Shown here: positions 58,650-64,000 of the stretch, in pieces
Layout of the letters: every line of letters begins with the position of its first letter
How positions within the stretch are numbered: the first letter of the stretch is position 1
Origin: Vibrio marinisediminis
GTDB taxonomy: Bacteria; Pseudomonadota; Gammaproteobacteria; Enterobacterales; Vibrionaceae
NCBI RefSeq assembly: GCF_014050145.1
Contig: NZ_JACFYF010000003.1
Span: 248,001 to 312,000, forward strand
DNA length: 64,000 bases
Direction: 5' to 3'
Made by a program: the position numbers and the translations under genes
The notes under the pieces: generated by a model
The model's database searches: none
Told to the model about the DNA's origin: nothing
The model's input: only the letters and a program-made list of their open reading frames with translations

Positions 58650-60071
58650 ATGTTTTTTAAACGCAAAAACGTCAGTCAGAACCTACAGGATGTTCAGCCA
58701 AGCCAAGAGCCAGAGGTGCTTAGCCAAGTAGAGATCAAAAAGACCGAAAATTTGTCGCCAATGGATGCCAAATTAAAAATCATTGCAGAGCAAGCAAAGC
58801 AACTTGAACAAGAACAAGAAATAAAACATTACTTTCACAAGAAGCTACTGGATACGCTTGATCTGGGTGTGCTTTCTCAGTTGCAAGAAGAGCGAGGTCG
58901 TGAAGAGCTACGTGAGGCAATAATTCGCTTAATCAGCGACGATAAAACACACCCACTAAGCTCCGAAGCTCGAGTGAGAATTATCAAGCAAATTGAAGAT
59001 GAAGTGTTTGGTTTAGGGCCACTCGAGCCGCTACTAGACGATGGTACGATTTCGGATATTTTGGTTAATGGTCCCAAAAATATTTATGTCGAACGCTTTG
59101 GTAAATTAGAACGCACACCGCATACCTTTTTAGACAATCGCCACTTGCGGAATATTATTGACCGTATTGTTAGCCAAGTTGGGCGACGTATTGATGAATC
59201 TTCACCCATGGTCGATGCGCGCTTGAAAGATGGCTCGCGATTCAATGCCATTATTCCACCCTTAGCGATTGATGGTCCTTCGGTGTCGATTCGACGTTTT
59301 GCGGTAGAGCGTTTAAGTATGGATAACTTACTTGAGTTAGGCTCTCTCACGGAACCAATGGCACGCTTCTTAAATGCGGCGGTTGTGGGTGAAATGAATA
59401 TTCTTATTTCCGGCGGTACGGGTTCAGGTAAAACCACCACGCTCAATATTCTCTCTAGCTTTATACCTAGTGACCAACGCATTGTCACCATCGAAGACTC
59501 GGCAGAATTGCAGTTGCAACAACCGCATATTATTCGTTTGGAAACTCGCCCTGCCAACATTGAAGGCAAAGGTGAGATTACTCAGCGTGAACTGGTGAAA
59601 AACTCGCTGCGTATGCGCCCTGATCGCATTGTAGTGGGTGAGGTTCGTGGTAGTGAAGCGGTGGATATGTTATCTGCGATGAATACCGGTCACGATGGCT
59701 CTCTTGCCACTATTCACGCTAATACCCCCAGAGATGCATTAAGCCGAATTGAAAATATGTTCTCAATGGCGGGGTGGAACATTTCGACTAAGAACTTACG
59801 TGCGCAAATTGCCTCAGCGATTCATCTGGTGGTGCAAATGGATCGACAAGAAGATGGTAAGCGCCGCATGGTGAGCGTGCAAGAGATTAACGGTATGGAA
59901 GGTGAAATCATCACCATGTCAGAAATCTTTTCTTTCAAACGTCAAGGGGTTGATGAGCATGGCAATGTGATTGGTCGATACGTCGCGACCGGGATTGTCC
60001 CAAGCTGCCATGACCAATTGATAAAACGTGGCTTAGATGTGCCGTTTGAATTGTTCAATGAGAAACCTTAA
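58650..60071 (+). CDS. tadA: TadA/CpaF secretion ATPase
   Basis: This is the hexameric motor for Flp pilus extension. The 473-residue protein has an N-terminal helical region (about 1-110), then the type II/IV secretion ATPase domain with Walker A GGTGSGKT (255-262), Walker B region RMRPDRIVVGEVRG (321-334) and the His box TGHDGSLATIHANTP (346-360). It is followed by the two platform proteins TadB and TadC. Confidence 0.98.
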   Translation: MFFKRKNVSQNLQDVQPSQEPEVLSQVEIKKTENLSPMDAKLKIIAEQAKQLEQEQEIKHYFHKKLLDTLDLGVLSQLQEERGREELREAIIRLISDDKTHPLSSEARVRIIKQIEDEVFGLGPLEPLLDDGTISDILVNGPKNIYVERFGKLERTPHTFLDNRHLRNIIDRIVSQVGRRIDESSPMVDARLKDGSRFNAIIPPLAIDGPSVSIRRFAVERLSMDNLLELGSLTEPMARFLNAAVVGEMNILISGGTGSGKTTTLNILSSFIPSDQRIVTIEDSAELQLQQPHIIRLETRPANIEGKGEITQRELVKNSLRMRPDRIVVGEVRGSEAVDMLSAMNTGHDGSLATIHANTPRDALSRIENMFSMAGWNISTKNLRAQIASAIHLVVQMDRQEDGKRRMVSVQEINGMEGEIITMSEIFSFKRQGVDEHGNVIGRYVATGIVPSCHDQLIKRGLDVPFELFNEKP

Positions 60072-60082
60072 AGGAGTCCATT

Positions 60083-61051
60083 ATGCAAAGTCAGATGCCG
60101 CTGTTTTTTATATTGCTTTTTGTCTCGGTTTTTTTAATAAGCCAAGCGTTAATTCTGCCATCAGTTGGTAAAAAAATTCGTCATAAGCAGTTGATGAAAA
60201 GACTGCGCGAGAGCCACAAGAATATCGATGATGAGAGTGTCAATTTACTGCGTGAGAATGCATTAAAAGATCTTACTCCTTTAGAGAAATGGCTGATTCG
60301 TTTCCCATTTTTTGAAAGTGTTAAAAAGAAATTGGATTTGGCGGGCATCAACGTTGGTTTTAGTAAGTTTCTGTTTTTATCGCTATTAGCTGGTCTTGCT
60401 TTCTTGTTGATATTGCTGCTGTTAAATCAGATCTGGTATCTCAGTATTGGGGTGATGTTTGTTGTTTGGGTGATTGAGTATTTTGTTATCCAGAAATTGA
60501 TAAACGACCGTTTACAGGCGTTTGAAGAGCAACTGCCAGAAGCGCTAGATATCATCAAACGAGTACTGCAAGCCGGGCAACCACTGAATCATGCCTTTTA
60601 TGAAGTGGGGCAAGAAATGCCGGCACCACTTGGACCTGAATTTCTTAATACCTATAACCTACTTAATTATGGTTATGACTTACGCTTAGCGATTATGCAG
60701 ATGTCAGAGCGAACACCAACGGTTTCAATGTTGGCATTCTCAAGTGCGGTGCTGCTACAGAAAGAGACAGGGGGTAATCTAACTGAGAACCTCGACAAAC
60801 TCTCGCGCATATTGCGTGCTCGCTTCAAGTTAACACGAAAAATTCGAACCATTTCCGCTGAATCACGTATGTCGGCTTGGGTACTGGTTCTCGCCCCATT
60901 TGGTATGTATGCCATTATTTATTTAATTAATCCTGGCTATATTCAAGCACTCCATTCAGATCCTCGAGGGTTGAAAATGATTGGCGCGGGTATGATCGCT
61001 TTGGCTATCGGCACGCTGTGGATTCGTAAGATAGTGAATATCGAGGTGTAA
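60083..61051 (+). CDS. tadB: TadB inner-membrane platform protein
   Basis: The 322-residue protein has an N-terminal membrane segment (about 5-26), two more near 90-130, a type II secretion F-domain (about 165-285, FEEQLPEALDIIKRVLQAGQPLNHAF) and a C-terminal segment pair. It forms the inner-membrane platform with TadC. It starts 11 bases after tadA. Confidence 0.95.
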   Translation: MQSQMPLFFILLFVSVFLISQALILPSVGKKIRHKQLMKRLRESHKNIDDESVNLLRENALKDLTPLEKWLIRFPFFESVKKKLDLAGINVGFSKFLFLSLLAGLAFLLILLLLNQIWYLSIGVMFVVWVIEYFVIQKLINDRLQAFEEQLPEALDIIKRVLQAGQPLNHAFYEVGQEMPAPLGPEFLNTYNLLNYGYDLRLAIMQMSERTPTVSMLAFSSAVLLQKETGGNLTENLDKLSRILRARFKLTRKIRTISAESRMSAWVLVLAPFGMYAIIYLINPGYIQALHSDPRGLKMIGAGMIALAIGTLWIRKIVNIEV

Positions 61052-61054
61052 TAT

Positions 61055-61999
61055 ATGGAAGAGCTACTCGATTGGGTCAATAACATTAGCATCACTCAAG
61101 AAATGCTAATTATGCTGTTAGTGTTGGTGACCACCATTTTAGTTGTGTTAACCGTCGGTTCAATCATCATGGGCATTAACTCACCATTGCGACGTCGGTT
61201 GATGCAGATCACTGGGGATAGTAAGGAAAGTGTGCCGAGTTCCAATAAAATGGTCGATACGCTAGAGTCTTTCGCCGCGCCGATCATGTCCCCCAAAAAT
61301 GAGAAAGAACGCCAAACAGCACGTCATCACTTAATGCATGCTGGTTACCATCAAAACAACGCGCTAACACTGTTCTACTCAATCAAATTTGTCACAACAA
61401 TTTTGGGTTTAATCGTCGCCACATTGGTTTACTTGACTGCGCCTGATTCTGAGTATGTCTATGCTTACCTATGTCTTGCTGTAGGGGTTGGGTTGTTTCT
61501 CCCTGATTACCTGTTGAGTCGGATGGTGAAAAAACGCCAAGCTCAGATTCGTTCAGGTATCCCCGATATGTTGGATTTGCTGGTGGTGTGTACTGAGTCA
61601 GGTCTAGGGTTCAACGCTGCTCTTCGACGCGTGGCAGATGAGTTAGTGATATCTCATCCTGAGCTTGCGGATGAGCTGGACACCGTTTGTGTGAAAATTC
61701 AGGCAGGTAAGACCATGCCCGAAGCCCTGCGAGAGCTAGTGGTACGTACAGGGATTGATGAGATAAGTGGTTTGGTTAGTATGCTTAGCCATGCCTCTCG
61801 CATAGGGGGGAGCTTAGTGCAGTCGCTACGAGAATACACCGAGGATTATCGAGACAAGCGATACCAAGCCGCAGAAGAGGTGGCCGCTAAAATGCCTGTA
61901 AAAATGATGTTTCCGATGGTGTTGTGTATATGGCCGTGCTTTTTCATTGTAGCAATTGGACCAGCATTAATTTCATTGATGGATGCGTTTGCCAAATAG
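61055..61999 (+). CDS. tadC: TadC inner-membrane platform protein
   Basis: The 314-residue paralogue of TadB has membrane segments at about 15-40, 105-155 and 280-308 and the F-domain text SGIPDMLDLLVVCTESGLGFNAAL. It lies three bases after tadB. Operon position and pairing support the call. Confidence 0.95.
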   Translation: MEELLDWVNNISITQEMLIMLLVLVTTILVVLTVGSIIMGINSPLRRRLMQITGDSKESVPSSNKMVDTLESFAAPIMSPKNEKERQTARHHLMHAGYHQNNALTLFYSIKFVTTILGLIVATLVYLTAPDSEYVYAYLCLAVGVGLFLPDYLLSRMVKKRQAQIRSGIPDMLDLLVVCTESGLGFNAALRRVADELVISHPELADELDTVCVKIQAGKTMPEALRELVVRTGIDEISGLVSMLSHASRIGGSLVQSLREYTEDYRDKRYQAAEEVAAKMPVKMMFPMVLCIWPCFFIVAIGPALISLMDAFAK

Positions 62000-62029
62000 G
62001 GCGAAGCAAGGCAGAAGGTAGGGAAGATT

Positions 62030-63046
62030 ATGTGGATTAAAATTAAAACGATAGCGCTAACCATTGCTTTACTATCTGGCTGCGCAGCATCAGATAATAC
62101 CGATGAATTTAATAATTCTCTGTATGCAGGTAAGCCGATAGAAAGTTTAACCAATGCTGAACCACCAAAAAATGAGGAGGAAGCCCTTGCTCGCGGAGAC
62201 ATGGCATTAGCTAACAAAGATATCGACTTAGCTTTATATGAGTATTTACGTTCACTGAGCTTTGCTAAGGCACAATACAAAGACAAAACGCTCTATACCG
62301 TCGGCAAAATCCATCTATCAAAACCAGATTTTGAGTTAGCAGAGCGAGCTTTCAAAGCCTCGTTGCAAGAGAACCCAGACAATGTTGGCGCTTTGGAAGA
62401 GCTGGGGTCGTTGTATAGTCGTAGTGGGCGCACTGATGAGGGGATGAGTTACTTTATTAAAGCGATTAATGCGGATTTGATTCGCATGGGAGCGACGCCA
62501 AATCTAAGCAAAGAAACCTTGAGTATTGAGCAGATCTCACAACTGAAATACGATGATATGTCACCTGACGGAGCCTACAATGGCTTAGGTGTGCTTTATG
62601 ATGTGCAAGGGCAACATGAAATAGCTCAATCTCTATTTGTCGATGCTATTGAAATTGATAACGGTAATATGGATGCGCTGATTAATCTGGGCTATTCGTA
62701 CTATATGTCACAAGATTACCCTAAGGCATCGGTCTACACCAAAGCGGCGCTTAAGCGTGACAACAATAGTGAAAAGGCGCTCAATAATCTCGCGCTTATC
62801 TATTTAGCACAAGATCAAGTACGCCAAGCATTGAATGTCTTTAGTCGTCATCTTTCGATGCCTGAAGCACTCAATAATGTCGGCTATTTCCTGATTTTGC
62901 AGGGGAAAGCCGAACAGGCTATCCCATATTTGCAGCAAGCGATTGATAAAAACCCGTCTTACTATGAAGTGGCGAACAAAAACTTAGAGCGCGCGCTATC
63001 CATGGTGAGAGAAGGTGGATCAACCTCATCAATTACTGTTCAGTAG
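62030..63046 (+). CDS. tadD: TadD tetratricopeptide lipoprotein
   Basis: The 338-residue protein has a lipoprotein signal (lipobox LSGC) and about six TPR repeats (examples: AERAFKASLQENPDNVGALEEL, YNGLGVLYDVQGQHEIAQSL, PKASVYTKAALKRDNNSEKA). TadD is thought to help secretin assembly, like a pilotin. It is the last gene of the operon, closed by a strong terminator. Confidence 0.92.
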   Translation: MWIKIKTIALTIALLSGCAASDNTDEFNNSLYAGKPIESLTNAEPPKNEEEALARGDMALANKDIDLALYEYLRSLSFAKAQYKDKTLYTVGKIHLSKPDFELAERAFKASLQENPDNVGALEELGSLYSRSGRTDEGMSYFIKAINADLIRMGATPNLSKETLSIEQISQLKYDDMSPDGAYNGLGVLYDVQGQHEIAQSLFVDAIEIDNGNMDALINLGYSYYMSQDYPKASVYTKAALKRDNNSEKALNNLALIYLAQDQVRQALNVFSRHLSMPEALNNVGYFLILQGKAEQAIPYLQQAIDKNPSYYEVANKNLERALSMVREGGSTSSITVQ

Positions 63047-63052
63047 CAAGTA

Positions 63053-63083
63053 AAAAAGAGACGCATCAAGCGTCTCTTTTTAG
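63053..63083. terminator. bidirectional terminator after tadD
   Basis: AAAAAGAGACGC (63053-63064) and GCGTCTCTTTTT (63070-63081) form a perfect 12-bp stem with a 5-base loop between convergent tadD and the ChrA gene. Confidence 0.92.
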
Positions 63084-63097
63084 TTTGGTGTTGCTCT

Positions 63098-64000
63098 TTA
63101 AAGCATGCCGTTGACTAAACCCGCGATAATGAAGGTAATCACCATCCAGATAATAGGCAGCTTGAGTTGCTTCATTAAGTAGAATCCAACCAAAACCAGT
63201 GCGACATCAAATGGGTTCATTACCGCACTGGTAAATACAGGTTGGTAAAGTGCTGAAACCAGTAAACCGACTACGGCGGCATTTACACCACTAACTGCAC
63301 CCGCTACCTGAGGCTTTTGCGCCAATGATTGCCAGTTTTTTAATACCCCGAGTAGCAATAAGAAGCCAGGTAAAAACACCGCGACAGTGGCAACTAGCGC
63401 GCCAACTATTGGTGCGTTAGGTTGTAGTTCGTAGCCAATATAGGTAGCAAAAGTAAACATGGGACCCGGTACGGCTTGCGCGGCTGCGTATCCGGTTAAG
63501 AATGTATCTTGGCTAAGTTGGTCTCCCACAATTGTTTGCAGCAGCGGTAAAACCACATGACCACCACCAAACACTAGGCTACCCGCTTGGAAAAAGTCAT
63601 TAAATAACCCCAACGTTGGCGTAAGGTGTGCAATCAGAGGTAAGCCGACGAGGATGGCAACAAATAGTGCCAGCGGTAAAACAGTTGGCTTAAATGGTTT
63701 GGGATCCGTTGGAGTTTCCCCTTTTAGGTACTTAGCACCAATAAGTGCGGCAATGACGAGTACCACCATTTGCGTGGCAATACTGGGTAGTGTCAGTAAA
63801 GCAATTGCCGTGATCAAGCAGAGACTGACAGAAAGCGTATTTTTACAGAAGTTTTTGTACATTCCCCATGTTGCATCCGCAACCACTACAACGGCTAGTA
63901 GCTTTAACCCGTGAACAATGCTTTGGAATGCGGTGGTTTCAGTGAGTTGGCTTGAAACGACAGCCAGCAATACCATGATCATTACCGAGGGTAGGGTAAA
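63098..64000 (-). CDS. chrA: ChrA-family chromate transporter (N-terminus cut by window end)
   Basis: The frame has no stop between its C-terminus at 63098 and the window edge; before the first internal Met (63982) it reads FTLPSV in frame, so the protein continues beyond 64000. The visible 301 or so residues have several membrane segments and the CHR-domain text FFQAGSLVFGGGHVVLPLLQ and GYAAAQAVPGPMFTFATYIGY. ChrA proteins export chromate, but many homologues have other or unknown substrates. The part in view is the second CHR half and the end of the first. Confidence 0.9.
   Translation of the reverse strand, partial: FTLPSVMIMVLLAVVSSQLTETTAFQSIVHGLKLLAVVVVADATWGMYKNFCKNTLSVSLCLITAIALLTLPSIATQMVVLVIAALIGAKYLKGETPTDPKPFKPTVLPLALFVAILVGLPLIAHLTPTLGLFNDFFQAGSLVFGGGHVVLPLLQTIVGDQLSQDTFLTGYAAAQAVPGPMFTFATYIGYELQPNAPIVGALVATVAVFLPGFLLLLGVLKNWQSLAQKPQVAGAVSGVNAAVVGLLVSALYQPVFTSAVMNPFDVALVLVGFYLMKQLKLPIIWMVITFIIAGLVNGML

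Noticed and set aside
49356-63100. The tad locus as a recent genomic island with mobility genes
   Set aside because: No integrase, transposase, tRNA or flanking direct repeat seen at either edge.

Overview
The window is a stretch of a Vibrio-type (gammaproteobacterial, Vibrionaceae) chromosome. The gene order murG-murC-ftsQ-ftsA-ftsZ-lpxC-dciA-secA-mutT, then dapB-carA-carB, then nupC-deoCABD-ytjB/serB-PilZ-radA, is the order I associate with Vibrio. The nucleoside carrier is very close to the structurally characterised V. cholerae concentrative transporter, and small Vibrio-style hypothetical genes sit between the housekeeping genes. Almost the whole window is ordinary, tightly packed core genome. 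I saw no rRNA, tRNA, CRISPR array, insertion sequence, integrase or phage gene.

Layout. (1) 1-6040: end of the division/cell-wall cluster (murG end, murC, ftsQAZ, lpxC), with promoters before ftsQ and lpxC and no ddl gene between murC and ftsQ. (2) 6083-11190: DciA helicase loader (opposite strand), SecA, MutT, DapB. (3) 11583-16151: carAB from a near-consensus promoter, with a TTG start for carA. (4) 16227-23862: mixed single genes (YfcA-like TSUP permease, grcA, nfo, ung, hemerythrin, AGCS symporter, yaaA) and small unassigned ORFs. grcA has two FNR-like boxes 53 bp apart. (5) 23884-36054: a nucleoside capture and breakdown block: a BMP-type ABC importer, a TatD-family nuclease, a CNT nucleoside/Na+ symporter and the deoCABD catabolic genes, with CRP-like boxes at two of the promoters. 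(6) 36107-43509: YtjB, SerB, a protein with two PilZ c-di-GMP-binding motif sets, RadA, and a membrane diguanylate cyclase with an SGDEF active site. (7) 44112-49355: a stand-alone EF-G paralogue, a PAP2 membrane phosphatase and a long-chain acyl-CoA ligase. (8) 49533-63046: an AraC-type regulator divergent from a full tad/flp (type IVb pilus) operon of fourteen genes: flp, prepilin peptidase, an AAA-like ATPase, rcpC, rcpA, a small lipoprotein, three TadG/E/F pseudopilin-like genes, tadZ, tadA, tadB, tadC and tadD. (9) 63098-64000: the C-terminal part of a ChrA-family transporter on the minus strand, cut by the window end.

How it works together. The first part makes lipid II, the divisome ring, lipid A and the Sec motor. 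The central block imports nucleosides and feeds deoxyribose-phosphate into central metabolism. The tad block is the one accessory-looking module: it encodes pilin, pilin processing, outer-membrane secretin, inner-membrane platform and motor. The c-di-GMP proteins lie upstream of it, but nothing in the sequence links them directly. The most review-worthy items are a 28-bp near-perfect palindrome between grcA and nfo, the FNR-box pair, two unexplained inverted repeats before flp, the tad-linked ATPase, a 16-bp perfect hairpin at 47570-47607, and two small ORFs (18814 and 23716). I did not find a clearly undescribed system.
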